From Rhizobium leguminosarum (GTDB taxonomy: Bacteria > Pseudomonadota > Alphaproteobacteria > Rhizobiales > Rhizobiaceae): DNA of 64,000 nt. Under the pieces are notes generated by a model, which was given only the letters and a program-made list of their open reading frames with translations, was not told where the DNA came from and ran no database searches. Both the position numbers and the translations under genes were made by a program. Shown in pieces: positions 18,178-27,219 of the stretch. The stretch spans positions 372,001 through 436,000 of the forward strand of contig NZ_CP025013.1 of the NCBI RefSeq assembly GCF_002953715.1. The letters run 5' to 3'. Numbering within the stretch: position 1 is the stretch's first letter; every line of letters begins with the position of its first letter.

Positions 18178-19208
18178 ACTGGAACCGGACCCTCGATCTG
18201 CTGCAGGTCCACTGCCAGGGCGAGATCGGCAAGATCATCGTGGCAGGAGCGCCTGAAATACCTGGCGCGACGATGCTGGACAAAATGAACCACCTCAACA
18301 CGGTCGACGACAATCTGCGCCGCTTCGTCACCTTCGAGCCACGCGCCAACGTCGCCATGTCCGTGAACCTGCTGGTCGCGCCGACCCGCAGCGATGCGGA
18401 TGCCGGCTTCATCGTCCTCCAGGCCGACCGTGCCCACCCGATGTCCGGCAGCAACTGCATCTGCGTGGTCACAGCACTTCTCGAGAGCGGGCGGGTGCCG
18501 ATGTCGGAGCCGGAGACGGTCGTCCGCCTGGACACGCCCGCGGGCCTCATCGTCGCGCGTGCCGCCTGCCGCGACGGCCAGTGCCTGTTCGTCAGCCTCG
18601 ACAACGTGCCGAGCTTTGCCGAAGCGCTGGACAAGGAGGTGGAAACGCCAAAATGGGGCCGCATCAAGATCGACGTCGCCTTCGGCGGCGTCTATTACGC
18701 GCTCGTGGACGTCGGGCAGATCGGCCTCGATATTGCGCCTGCCAATGCCCGGCTGCTCGCGGAAGCCGGTATCGAGCTGAAGTCGCTCCTCGCCGGGCAG
18801 GTCTCGGTCGCCCATCCCGTGCTTAGCGGTATCGATGAGATCGCTTACGTGATGTTTCGCGGATACGAGGCCGATGGGGCAGTGCGGACCTGCACGACGC
18901 TGCAGCCCGGCCGCGTCGACCGCTCGCCCTGTGGGACTGGTAGCTCGGCGAACCTTGCTGTGCTCTACGCCCGCGGAGAAGTCTCGGTCGGAGACCGCAG
19001 GACGTCGCGGTCGATCATCGGCGGCGAATTCCTGGCGGAGGCAATCGGCGAGACCGAGGTGGGCGGCCGCCGCGCCGTGCTGCCGCGAATAACCGGCCGG
19101 GCCTATGTCTACGGTCGCGAACAGCTCCGCATGTCCGACGACGATCCCTTCGCAGCAGGATTTGCCCTGTCCGACACCTGGGGTCCCCAGGTCGGCCTAC
19201 TCGGTTAG
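18174..19208 (+). CDS. Proline racemase family, probable hydroxyproline 2-epimerase (Ser/Cys variant)
   Basis: A 344-residue member of the proline racemase superfamily, which includes proline racemase, 4-hydroxyproline 2-epimerase and trans-3-hydroxyproline dehydratase. The second catalytic motif RSPCGTGSSANLAVLYARGE keeps its Cys (residue about 253). The first motif reads HPMSGSNCICVV, with Ser at residue about 91 where the two-Cys enzymes have MCGHG-like Cys. The context (dehydrogenase, deaminase, semialdehyde dehydrogenase, transporter) favours epimerisation of trans-4-hydroxy-L-proline. The Ser/Cys pair leaves dehydratase activity open. It overlaps the aldehyde dehydrogenase gene by 4 bp. 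Confidence 0.85.
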   Translation: MNWNRTLDLLQVHCQGEIGKIIVAGAPEIPGATMLDKMNHLNTVDDNLRRFVTFEPRANVAMSVNLLVAPTRSDADAGFIVLQADRAHPMSGSNCICVVTALLESGRVPMSEPETVVRLDTPAGLIVARAACRDGQCLFVSLDNVPSFAEALDKEVETPKWGRIKIDVAFGGVYYALVDVGQIGLDIAPANARLLAEAGIELKSLLAGQVSVAHPVLSGIDEIAYVMFRGYEADGAVRTCTTLQPGRVDRSPCGTGSSANLAVLYARGEVSVGDRRTSRSIIGGEFLAEAIGETEVGGRRAVLPRITGRAYVYGREQLRMSDDDPFAAGFALSDTWGPQVGLLG

Positions 19209-19217
19209 GAGCCCGAC

Positions 19218-19982
19218 ATGTCTCATGTTCAACCATTGGCCGGTCAGACCGTCCTCGTCACCGGGGCGTCGGGCGGTATCGGCGCAGCCATCGCCGAGCG
19301 TCTGTCTGCCGAAGGAGCCCGGCCCATCATCCATTACGGGCGCGACAGGCAGCGCGCAGAAGCTTTGCTTCGCAAGCTCGGCGGAAACGGCCTGATCGTC
19401 CAGGCCGATCTCTCCCGTCCGGACGGCGCCTTCACACTATGGCGCGAAGCCCTCGCGGTGGCGGGACGCATCCACGCCGTCGTCAACAATGCCGGCATCC
19501 GCAACGAGATCTCGATCGACGCCGATCCGTCCGAATGGCGGACCGCCTGGCAGAAGGAGTTCCAGGTGAACTTCTTTGCGGCGGCGGATCTCTGCAAGGA
19601 AGCGCTCTTGCATTTCCGGCAGAATGGCGGCGGGCGGATCGTCAACTTGGCAAGCCGGGCCGGCCAGCGCGGCTACGCGGCCGACGCCATGCCATACGGG
19701 GCGACGAAGGCGGCACTGATCAATCTCACAAAGTCGATTGCGCGCAGCTTCGGGCGTGACGGGGTCGTCGCCGTCTCCATCGCGCCGGGCTGGGTGCGGA
19801 CCGATATGGCCGAAGACTTCGTGGCGAGACACGGAAAGGATGCGGCGGTCGGCGACATTCCGATCGGCGAGATGGCCGAGACGGCGGAGATCGCCGAGTT
19901 GGTGGCGTTCCTGCTTCGCCCTTCGCAGGCCTCGATCAACGGGGCGACGTTCGACGTGAACGGCGGCAGTTACATCAGATAG
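19218..19982 (+). CDS. Short-chain dehydrogenase/reductase (first)
   Basis: Classical SDR of 254 residues with the cofactor motif VLVTGASGGIGAAIAERL, NNAGI, and the catalytic YGATKAAL (Tyr-x3-Lys). The C-terminus GATFDVNGGSYIR is typical. It starts nine bp after the epimerase gene, so it is part of the same operon, but it is not one of the four core hydroxyproline steps. It may act on a hydroxy or oxo side-product. No substrate can be read from the sequence. Confidence 0.88.
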   Translation: MSHVQPLAGQTVLVTGASGGIGAAIAERLSAEGARPIIHYGRDRQRAEALLRKLGGNGLIVQADLSRPDGAFTLWREALAVAGRIHAVVNNAGIRNEISIDADPSEWRTAWQKEFQVNFFAAADLCKEALLHFRQNGGGRIVNLASRAGQRGYAADAMPYGATKAALINLTKSIARSFGRDGVVAVSIAPGWVRTDMAEDFVARHGKDAAVGDIPIGEMAETAEIAELVAFLLRPSQASINGATFDVNGGSYIR

Positions 19983-20053
19983 AGCATTCCAGCAAAAGCG
20001 CGCAGCGATTTTGCGTCCGGAATTGTGTGAAGACAAAGGGAAGAGGTTCCGAG

Positions 20054-20809
20054 ATGAAAAGATTCGTCAACAAAGTCGCGGTCGTGACGGGCGGCGGAGG
20101 GGGCATAGGATCAGCCATCTCCAGGCGGCTTGCCGAGGAAGGCGCCTTCGTGGTGGTGACCGATGCCAACATGCAGGCGGCAAGCGAAGTCGCCTCGCTG
20201 ATAGAAGCAAAGGGCGGAAGCGCAACCGCCATCGCGGCTGACATCTCCCGAAAGCCGGAATGTGTAGACCTCGTCGCTAAAGCCTTTGCGATCAGGGGAC
20301 GCTTGGACGTGCTGGTCAACAATGCCGGTATAAACCGGCGCGGAAACCTGCTGTCGCTCTCGGATGAAGACTGGCAGACGAGCTTTGCGGTCAATCTGGA
20401 TTCGATGTTCCATCTCTGCCGCGCGGCCCTGCCGCATATGATCGCTGCCGGCGGCGGCGCGATCGTCAATACCGCCTCGCAATGGGGACTTTACCCCGCG
20501 CCGAACCACATCGCCTACAACACGACCAAGGCGGCGGTTGCCGCCTTCACCCAGAACCTCGCCCGCGACTATGCGCCCGACAAGGTCCGGGTCAATGCCG
20601 TCTGCCCCGGCGAAATCCATACGCCGATGCTCGAAGCAGGTGTTACGCGCGCTGGCCGGACGATCGCCGATCTCGACAAACTCGTCCCTTACGGCCGTAT
20701 CGGCAGGCCGGAGGAGGTGGCAGCGCTCGTTGCTTTCCTCGCATCGGATGAAGCGGCCTTCATGTGCGGCTCGCTCGTGGAAATCACCGGCGCGCAAGCC
20801 GTGGCTTGA
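20054..20809 (+). CDS. Short-chain dehydrogenase/reductase (second)
   Basis: Classical SDR, 251 residues from ATG 20054 (MKRFVNKVAVVTGGGGGIGS), with AGAGG upstream. It has NNAGINRRGN, the catalytic Tyr and Lys in YNTTKAAVAAF, and a C-terminal GSLVEITGAQAVA. It lies 71 bp after the first SDR on the same strand, so it is probably the last gene of the long catabolic operon. The two SDRs are different paralogues. The role is unknown. Confidence 0.88.
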   Translation: MKRFVNKVAVVTGGGGGIGSAISRRLAEEGAFVVVTDANMQAASEVASLIEAKGGSATAIAADISRKPECVDLVAKAFAIRGRLDVLVNNAGINRRGNLLSLSDEDWQTSFAVNLDSMFHLCRAALPHMIAAGGGAIVNTASQWGLYPAPNHIAYNTTKAAVAAFTQNLARDYAPDKVRVNAVCPGEIHTPMLEAGVTRAGRTIADLDKLVPYGRIGRPEEVAALVAFLASDEAAFMCGSLVEITGAQAVA

Positions 20810-20912
20810 AAGCGTCGGTCGAGTTCGGTGACGGCATGTCGGACGCACAATCCTGCGTTCGTTTCGGATTTCATCCGTTTATGAGGCGAGAAGGCCGTGA
20901 ACGATCTCCGGC

Positions 20913-21497
20913 TTATTTGTAAGTGATCGTGTCGCCGACCCTCGGGCGATTGAAGTAATGGCGATCGAAGCTGTAGCCATTCTGCCCGGTGAAGTTTGAA
21001 AAGAACGCCGAGACCGGCGTCGTCAATGTATATTGCACCCTGGTCAACACCACCTGCACGCCGTCATCCTGGATCTCCGAAGGGACCTCGATTGTGCTCG
21101 CGGCGCCGGAATTAAGTGCGGAGGTGTTGAGTGCTGCAGACCAGTTGACCGTGGCACTGCCGCTTTTGGCGATATCGTCCACCGCGACGGTGATCGTCAG
21201 CCCTGTCGTCTCATAGGGCTGCAGGATGAAACTGGCGCCGGAGAGAAGCTTGGCGACGTCGGACTTCGTCCAGGCGCCCTGCTGTGAAATCATGTCGCCT
21301 GTGGAAGAGGCGATCTCGTCTATCTTTCGGCTGACCGTGAGCGCATGGCCGAGATCCACGGTGCCGAACAGGAGCATCACCAGGATCGGCAACACCAGCG
21401 CGAATTCCACGCCCGAAGCCGCCGACCGGTCGCGCATGAGATGACGGGCGCGGGATCGGGCAAAGCGGAAAAAGGACTGGCTCCGTTTCATGATCAT
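20913..21497 (-). CDS. TadE/TadG-like pilus assembly protein
   Basis: A short exported membrane protein, about 194 residues, with basic residues followed by the TadE-like segment SAASGVEFALVLPILVMLLFGTVDLGHAL (split here as GVEFALVLPILVMLLFG and TVDLGHAL). The starts at 21497 and 21491 are both possible. The rest is a periplasmic beta-rich region. It is the third gene of a leftward operon that follows two related genes with almost no spacing. Such minor pseudopilins belong to tight-adherence (Flp) pilus systems. No tadA, tadB or tadC lies nearby. Confidence 0.85.
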   Translation of the reverse strand: MIMKRSQSFFRFARSRARHLMRDRSAASGVEFALVLPILVMLLFGTVDLGHALTVSRKIDEIASSTGDMISQQGAWTKSDVAKLLSGASFILQPYETTGLTITVAVDDIAKSGSATVNWSAALNTSALNSGAASTIEVPSEIQDDGVQVVLTRVQYTLTTPVSAFFSNFTGQNGYSFDRHYFNRPRVGDTITYK

Positions 21498-21498
21498 G

Positions 21499-22029
21499 TC
21501 AGAAAGGCTCGTTGCGGAACAGAACGGAAGATCCGAGCAGGTAGCGGCCGTCGGAAAGCTTGGCGCTCGACAGGCTGAAGAAATTGACGACGGCTGTCCA
21601 TGGCAGGAACGTCTGAACCAGGATGTAGTCGCTGCCCTTGCCGATATCATAGGTCTCGGTGACTGTGAGATTGCCGCTGTCGTCGATGGGGTCGGTGCTG
21701 GCGGCGGACGAGAGGTCGGAAAGCACGATCACCTTGACCAGGAGGTCGCTGGAGCAACTGAACGAGAGAAGCATGTCGTTGCAAATTCTGGCCTTGAAAT
21801 CGGCCAGCGTGACCTTGGAGGACGCAACCTCGCCGGTGCGGATCATCCGGGAGATCTTGTGAACCGAAGCGTCCAGCGCCGAGTTGACGAAGAACATCAG
21901 CGACACTTCGATAATGCCGAATATCATGATGAAGAGCGGCAGGGCCAGGATCGCAAATTCGATCGCAGCGACCCCTTTGCGATCGCCAAGCAGGCGGTGC
22001 AACGATGCGAAGCGTTTCCCTCTCCTCAT
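21499..22029 (-). CDS. TadE-like pilus assembly protein
   Basis: A 176-residue protein with start at 22029, overlapping the stop of the upstream gene (ATGA). A basic N-terminus is followed by the TadE hydrophobic segment GVAAIEFAILALPLFIMIFG and then IIEVSLMFFVNSALD. The Cys-containing periplasmic part includes ARICNDMLLSFSCSSD. It is the middle gene of the three-gene operon and probably contributes to a minor pilus or surface structure. Confidence 0.87.
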   Translation of the reverse strand: MRRGKRFASLHRLLGDRKGVAAIEFAILALPLFIMIFGIIEVSLMFFVNSALDASVHKISRMIRTGEVASSKVTLADFKARICNDMLLSFSCSSDLLVKVIVLSDLSSAASTDPIDDSGNLTVTETYDIGKGSDYILVQTFLPWTAVVNFFSLSSAKLSDGRYLLGSSVLFRNEPF

Positions 22030-23387
22030 TGGGTCAGCCGGACAGATGCGAGATATTGGGTGAATAGCGCCGACAGGCCTGCCGTGATCTCCGCCGACGA
22101 CGAGGCTGATAGGAACAAGCTCTTGGACGATGCGCAGTCGGAAAGCGCATAGGGGATGTAGTCGCGCCTTGTGATGCTGGTCGACACGCCACTTTGCATG
22201 GTGCCACCATAGGTGCCTTTCCAGTTGGCGCTTGCCATGGTCGAGCCGACGGTGGCGTTGTAGCCCCAATCCGAAGTGAGCGGCAGGTATTCGGTATAAA
22301 GAACCGCCATGGTGGCGGACTGGTTTTTGACGTAGCCGCACCAGTCCGGATTGAGAGGCGCCACCTTGTTCCAGTATGCCCCCGAAATTGCCTTGTTGTT
22401 CGACCATGTGACCTTGTCGGTCACCCATTCGCGCTGCGACTGGACGCCATCCGTCAGCAAGAGAACCAGCTTGAGCGGCGAGTTCGAGGAGGTTCCGTCC
22501 CCGCCGGTCCCGACCTTCTGCTTGAGCGTCGCAAGCGACACGTCAAAATAGGTGGCTGCCTTCGAGGTCGCGCTGGTTAGGCCGTAGCTTGAGTTTGTCA
22601 GGCGGTTGCGCGCCGTGTCCGTGCTCAGCGTCGGGGCCAGGACTTCCGTGAGGGTATCGCCGAGACTATATAATCCGACCTTGATGCGTTGATGATTGCT
22701 GTCTGAGGTGTCGATCAGGGCAAGCACGTCCTTGACGGCGTCGCCGGCGACATCGGCGCGCAGCTTTATGCTCTTGGCCGTGCTGTATTCATAGTTGTTG
22801 TTATATGTCTTGTTGCCGATTTTGTGCGCATCGCCCGTGTGGCAGGCGAACTGGCAGCCGATGCCGGAATACATGGTCGACTGGCCGGCCGTTGTTGCCG
22901 CCAGAAGCATCGACGGCGACGTGTCGATGACGATATAGACGTTAAGATAGGAGGTGGCCGGGCCCTTGACGGCGCTTGCCACGCTGACGGGAACGGTGTC
23001 GATGTTGGCGATCTTCATCAAAGTCGTCGGAACCGTGCCGCTCGCCGTCGCCGTGATCTTATGGTTTGATGTATCGATGTCGATGTCGCCAAGCGTATAG
23101 CTGTTTTCCACCTGCGCGTGGAACCAGTCGGAAACCTTTTGCTTGAGAGCGACGGCGTCGTCGGTATCGATCTCCTTGACTGCGGCGATCAGGGCTGTGT
23201 CGAGGTCGCTCTGCATCCTTTGGCGGACATTGTACGTACGAATATAGTCGAAGCTTGCGCCAACTGCGACGATCATCGGCACCAGGGTAAGGGCAACGAC
23301 GATCGCGACATTGCCGCCCCTGTCCCTTCCGAGACCGCGAAGGGTTTTTAAGACCCGATCAAGTGAATATGAAAGACCCGAGCGCAA
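22026..23387 (-). CDS. TadG-like protein with von Willebrand A-like domain
   Basis: A 453-residue protein. The N-terminal membrane anchor is GGNVAIVVALTLVPMIVAVG, typical of TadG-like proteins. A VWA-like domain follows with the metal-site motif YIVIDTSPSMLLA and, later, LLLTDGVQSQREW. Internal Cys pairs (GIGCQFACHTGD, WCGYVKN) suggest an oxidised periplasmic domain. It is the first gene of the operon. TadG proteins help assemble or anchor Flp pili; here the partner genes for pilin and ATPase are not in the window. Confidence 0.88.
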   Translation of the reverse strand: MRSGLSYSLDRVLKTLRGLGRDRGGNVAIVVALTLVPMIVAVGASFDYIRTYNVRQRMQSDLDTALIAAVKEIDTDDAVALKQKVSDWFHAQVENSYTLGDIDIDTSNHKITATASGTVPTTLMKIANIDTVPVSVASAVKGPATSYLNVYIVIDTSPSMLLAATTAGQSTMYSGIGCQFACHTGDAHKIGNKTYNNNYEYSTAKSIKLRADVAGDAVKDVLALIDTSDSNHQRIKVGLYSLGDTLTEVLAPTLSTDTARNRLTNSSYGLTSATSKAATYFDVSLATLKQKVGTGGDGTSSNSPLKLVLLLTDGVQSQREWVTDKVTWSNNKAISGAYWNKVAPLNPDWCGYVKNQSATMAVLYTEYLPLTSDWGYNATVGSTMASANWKGTYGGTMQSGVSTSITRRDYIPYALSDCASSKSLFLSASSSAEITAGLSALFTQYLASVRLTQ

Positions 23388-23935
23388 AAAAGACCACCGT
23401 CAATAAGTCATACTAATGTGCAAGAAGTATCCAAATTGCTTAAGGCTTTGTTAATTCCTGCGTTTTCCGATAGAATGCGGACCGCCGACGAATGGATTCC
23501 TGCGCAAATTGTATATGTTTGCGAATTATGGATATCCGCGAGATAATATATCCAAGGTGGCTGAACCTGCTTGGCTGGCATATGTTGTCCGGTCTGTCTG
23601 CGTTCGCGGAGTGGCCCGCTAACGCGGCGATCAGCGCATCGATCGGCCGCTGGAGCGGTCACCCTTACGAAAATTGCCCACAGGCAGCCGCATCTCCATT
23701 TGTTCTTATCGCAATCAAAGCCAACAGATCTTACGGAATTCCAGCAACCGCCGAGCAGGCTGCCCGTGCTACCAATCCGCGCCAATTTCGACTATACTTT
23801 GGTCCACCGAATATGTTGGCTTGTTCGTCGGTCGTTCCTTCGGGAGAAGGGCGCTTCGAAATGTGAGTTTGCAGCAATTAGCCGGATCTCATCATCCCAC
23901 CCGTTATATGCCGTGGGTCAGCGAGGGGTGTTCGG
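23388..23935. other. Intergenic region without a convincing gene
   Basis: Between the divergent TadG-like gene and the binding-protein gene. Short open frames exist on both strands, but none has recognisable domains, a good ribosome site or typical composition. The left 150 bases are AT-richer and should hold the promoter of the leftward pilus operon. GAGGGG eight bases before 23936 is the ribosome site of the rightward gene. Confidence 0.5.
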
Positions 23936-24934
23936 ATGAAACCGAAACGACGTCCCTTCCTCAAACTTGCAGTCGCGCTGGCGATGAGCTTTCCTGCTAT
24001 CGCCGCCGCGCAGCAGACGTCGGCCAAGGCGCCACGGATCGGCCTTCTCGCCTGGTGGCCTTGCGGTATGCCGTATGCGAGCGAAACCAGTGAGTTCGGC
24101 ATGTTCATGCAAGGGCTTCACGACCTGGGCTACACGCTGCACGAACTCAGCTTCGAATGCCGGAGCGCGAGTAAGCAAGACAGTCGCCTTGCGGCCGCGG
24201 CGAGGGACCTGGTGCAGCTCCCCGTGGATGTGATCGTGACGTCGTCTCAGCCGGCGGCGCATGCTGCCCAAGGAGCGACCGATGCGATTCCAATCGTGAC
24301 CATCATCAGCGGTGACCCAGTTGCGGCAGGCTTGGCGAGAAGCCTCGCAAAACCTGGGGGCAATCTCACGGGCGTCACTTATTACGCCACCGAACTAGCC
24401 GCCAAACGGCTGCAGCTTTTGATGGAGGCCATACCGGGGCTTGCCACTGTCGGCGTGCTGGCAAACCCGGTGGTGTCATATCTCCCCTTCGAAACGGACA
24501 CCAAGCAAGCTGCTCGCCACCTCGGAGTGGCTTTGAGCCTCCAGCAAGTCAGCGAGCCGGGCGAACTCGATGCTGCGTTCTCGCGCATGAAGGCCGATGG
24601 CGCTCAAGCTGCCTTGGTGCTTCCAGACCTCATGCTGGCCGACCAGTCGTCGCGAATCGCCGCCTTGGCGATCGAGCATCACCTGCCGATCATGGCTTGG
24701 GGCTCGTGGTACGTCGCAGACGGCTGCCTGATGGCCTATTCGGCGGACTATGGTGTAATGCAACATCGGCTCGCCTATTATGTCGATCGCATTTTGAAAG
24801 GAACCAAGCCAGGGGAGTTGCCGATCGAGCAGCCGACGAAGTTCGACTTGTCGGTCAATCTGAAGACGGCAAATGCACTCGGGATCGAGCTGCCGCAGAC
24901 GGTTTTGCTGATGGCTGATGAAGTCATCGAGTGA
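23936..24934 (+). CDS. ABC transporter substrate-binding protein (ABC_sub_bind family)
   Basis: A 332-residue periplasmic binding protein of the ABC_sub_bind type, which resembles the LivJ fold. The signal peptide ends near AIAAAQQTSA. The mature domain has IGLLAWWPCGMPY, a long helix LGYTLHELSFECRS, VDVIVTSSQPAAHAAQ, IPIVTIISGDPVAAGL, and SLAKPGGNLTGVTYYA. In rhizobia such genes often stand without transport subunits and can act as sensors. Here the next gene is a nucleotide cyclase and overlaps or abuts it, so a ligand-sensing role is plausible. Confidence 0.87.
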   Translation: MKPKRRPFLKLAVALAMSFPAIAAAQQTSAKAPRIGLLAWWPCGMPYASETSEFGMFMQGLHDLGYTLHELSFECRSASKQDSRLAAAARDLVQLPVDVIVTSSQPAAHAAQGATDAIPIVTIISGDPVAAGLARSLAKPGGNLTGVTYYATELAAKRLQLLMEAIPGLATVGVLANPVVSYLPFETDTKQAARHLGVALSLQQVSEPGELDAAFSRMKADGAQAALVLPDLMLADQSSRIAALAIEHHLPIMAWGSWYVADGCLMAYSADYGVMQHRLAYYVDRILKGTKPGELPIEQPTKFDLSVNLKTANALGIELPQTVLLMADEVIE

Positions 24935-24941
24935 GGATGGT

Positions 24942-26693
24942 GTGCGGCGTTCGGTCCAGCTTCAAGCCGCCCCGATGCGCCGATCGCTGTTCCGGAAGTA
25001 CTTCCTCGCCTTCTTCGCTGCGGTCATTGTTCCGCTGGCTGTTAGCGGCATCGGCGACGCCTGGTTCGGCTATCGCGACCAGCGTGCAATGCTCAGCGCT
25101 CTATTGCGGGTGGAGGCCACATCGGCGGCCGGCAAAATTCAGAGCTTTCTCGACGGCATCAAGGATCAACTGGGTTGGACGGTCCAGCAAGCCTGGACCG
25201 CTGATGCCGAGGGACGCCATCGGCTCGATGCACTGCGGGTGATGCGCCAAGCCCCGGCGATCGTCAGCATCACCCTTGTTGACGCTGTCGGCGTCGAACG
25301 GCTGCATGTCTCCCGTATCGACTTGAACAGGATGGAAGGCGGATTGGATCGCTCTGGCGATCCTGCTGTCGTGGGAGTTCGTTCGAATGGCACATGGTTC
25401 GGACCAGTCACTTTTCGCGACGGCTCCGAACCGTTCATGACCATGGCCATGGCCGGAAACCGCAAGGCAGGTGGCATCGTCGTCGCCGAAATCAACCTGA
25501 AGCTTGTCTGGACGGTTGTTTCGGAAATTCGCGTCGGTAGTCGTGGCCGGGCGTTTGTTCTCGATCGGACCGGCCGGCTCATCGCCCACCCGGACATCAG
25601 CAAGGTGTTGCAGGGCACGGACGAGAAGACAGCGGCGGCCCTCACCAGATTGCGGGACGAGATCGCCGCCGCAGGCGGAGAGGCGACCACGGCGCGCAAC
25701 GCCGAGAACGAACCGGTTGTGACCGCCATGGCGGCGATCCCCAATCTCGGTTGGACCGTGTTCGTGGAGCAGGCGCAGGCCGAGGCTTTCGCACCGCTGT
25801 ATGCGTCATTGTGGCGGACGGGTGGCCTGCTGCTCGCCGCTGCCGTCTTCGCATCGGCGCTTGCCTACTGGCTTGCCAGGCGGATGACCGGACCAATCCG
25901 CCTGCTGGAGGAAGGCACCGAAAAAATCGGTGCGGGACAGTTCGAGCACCGGATCGACATCGCTACAGGAGACGAATTCGAACGGCTGGCGGACCGGTTC
26001 AATGAAATGGCGCAAGAACTCGCCGTATCGCGGGATCGTTCAGAGCGAATTGCACGGCTGAAGCGTTTTCTGGCGCCGCAGGTCGCGGAACTCGTCGAAA
26101 AGTCCGGCGACGAGAGCGTGCTCGCCGGACAGCGCGCAGAAGTCGTCGCTGTATTCTGCGATTTACGTGGCTTCACCGCTTTTTCGGCGCACGCCGAACC
26201 CGAGGAGATCATGCAGGTCTTGCGCGAGTACTATGAGGCGCTCGGCACGATCATCACACGCTACGAGGCCACGCTGACCAACTTCGCGGCAGACGGTTTG
26301 ATGGTGCTCGTCAACGCCCCGGTACCGTGCGCAGACCCGGCACTTCGTGCTGTTGAGATGGCGATCGACATGCAAGACGCCATCCAGCGCCTGATCGCCG
26401 AATGGCGTCTGCGCAGTCATGCGATTGGCTTCGGCATAGGACTGGCGATGGGATGGGCGACAGTCGGCCGAATTGGTTACGAAGCCCGTGTTGACTACAC
26501 CGCGATCGGACATGTCGTGAACCTGGCATCGCGACTCTGTTCGTCCGCCGATGATCGGCAAATCCTCGTGGATCACGCCGTGGCGCAATCCGTGCTTGGA
26601 AAAATTCTATTGGTCGCTCTCGGCCCGCGGCAGCTCAAAGGTTTCGACGAGCAAATACCTGCTTGGAAGGTCGGAACGCGACAGGGAGAGTGA
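24942..26693 (+). CDS. Membrane adenylate/guanylate cyclase with periplasmic sensor and HAMP domain
   Basis: Class III nucleotide cyclase of about 583 residues. Start GTG 24942 has GAGG five bases upstream; ATGs at 24918 and 24975 are alternatives. A first membrane segment (YFLAFFAAVIVPLAVSGIG) is followed by a Cache-like periplasmic domain, a second membrane segment (GGLLLAAAVFASALAYWLA), a HAMP domain and the cyclase domain. The two metal-binding Asp residues are in VFCDLRGFTAF (about 407) and FAADGLMVLVN (about 451), with the normal 44-residue gap. It is probably co-transcribed with the binding protein. Confidence 0.9.
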   Translation: MRRSVQLQAAPMRRSLFRKYFLAFFAAVIVPLAVSGIGDAWFGYRDQRAMLSALLRVEATSAAGKIQSFLDGIKDQLGWTVQQAWTADAEGRHRLDALRVMRQAPAIVSITLVDAVGVERLHVSRIDLNRMEGGLDRSGDPAVVGVRSNGTWFGPVTFRDGSEPFMTMAMAGNRKAGGIVVAEINLKLVWTVVSEIRVGSRGRAFVLDRTGRLIAHPDISKVLQGTDEKTAAALTRLRDEIAAAGGEATTARNAENEPVVTAMAAIPNLGWTVFVEQAQAEAFAPLYASLWRTGGLLLAAAVFASALAYWLARRMTGPIRLLEEGTEKIGAGQFEHRIDIATGDEFERLADRFNEMAQELAVSRDRSERIARLKRFLAPQVAELVEKSGDESVLAGQRAEVVAVFCDLRGFTAFSAHAEPEEIMQVLREYYEALGTIITRYEATLTNFAADGLMVLVNAPVPCADPALRAVEMAIDMQDAIQRLIAEWRLRSHAIGFGIGLAMGWATVGRIGYEARVDYTAIGHVVNLASRLCSSADDRQILVDHAVAQSVLGKILLVALGPRQLKGFDEQIPAWKVGTRQGE

Positions 26694-26865
26694 CCCCAGC
26701 GATCTTTCCGGTTTCTTGTCGTGGCCGGCGAAATGGCGATCGAGCGCCCAATGTGCCCGGCACGCGTCTCACCCTTCGCCCTGGATGCCGTGCCCTGGAT
26801 TGGGGTGTCAACCGACTTGCCCTTGATAATTGATACGCAACTAAAATCGTCACTTAAAACCGTTG

Positions 26866-27219
26866 TCATCCGGCTCCGAACGAGGTCAGTTTCTCCAGAA
26901 GCCCTTCTGAAATCTCGAACTGGCGCGCTGTTCCGCGCCCCATCGAGTTCTTGACGATCGTCTCGTCCAACATTCCTCGTCTCACCAGAAGATCCACCGT
27001 CTCCTTGACGCCAGTGCGCGTGAGAGCCGTAATTTCCATGATACTGGAAAGGGTTAGCTTTTGATGAGCCTGGTTCATGCTGTAGAGGACCGTCATCATG
27101 CCGACCTGCTTCAGCCTTGCCTGAGGCGTCTCGTCTTCGAGGGGATGATCGAGGATCTCGTGCAGGATGAGACCTGAGAAAGCCAGATTCCGCCATTGGG
27201 TCGTGAGTGCTCTTGTCAT
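26866..27219 (-). CDS. Winged-helix (MarR-like) regulator divergent from T4SS operon
   Basis: A 117-residue protein with a winged-helix pattern: LTLSSIMEITALTRTGVKET as recognition segment and VDLLVRRGMLDETIV as wing. No sensor domain is present. Its start codon lies inside the promoter that drives the type IV secretion operon in the other direction, so autoregulation and control of that operon are likely. The gene is too short for a full MarR protein and has no recognised ligand. Confidence 0.75.
   Translation of the reverse strand: MTRALTTQWRNLAFSGLILHEILDHPLEDETPQARLKQVGMMTVLYSMNQAHQKLTLSSIMEITALTRTGVKETVDLLVRRGMLDETIVKNSMGRGTARQFEISEGLLEKLTSFGAG

Noticed and set aside
23408..23866. Open frames of about 125 residues on both strands
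   Set aside because: No domain, poor start sites, and they overlap each other antisense; treated as intergenic.
26573..27196. Minus-strand frame of 207 residues overlapping the cyclase end and the winged-helix gene
   Set aside because: It is antisense to the cyclase C-terminus and out of frame with the convincing regulator; no domain found.
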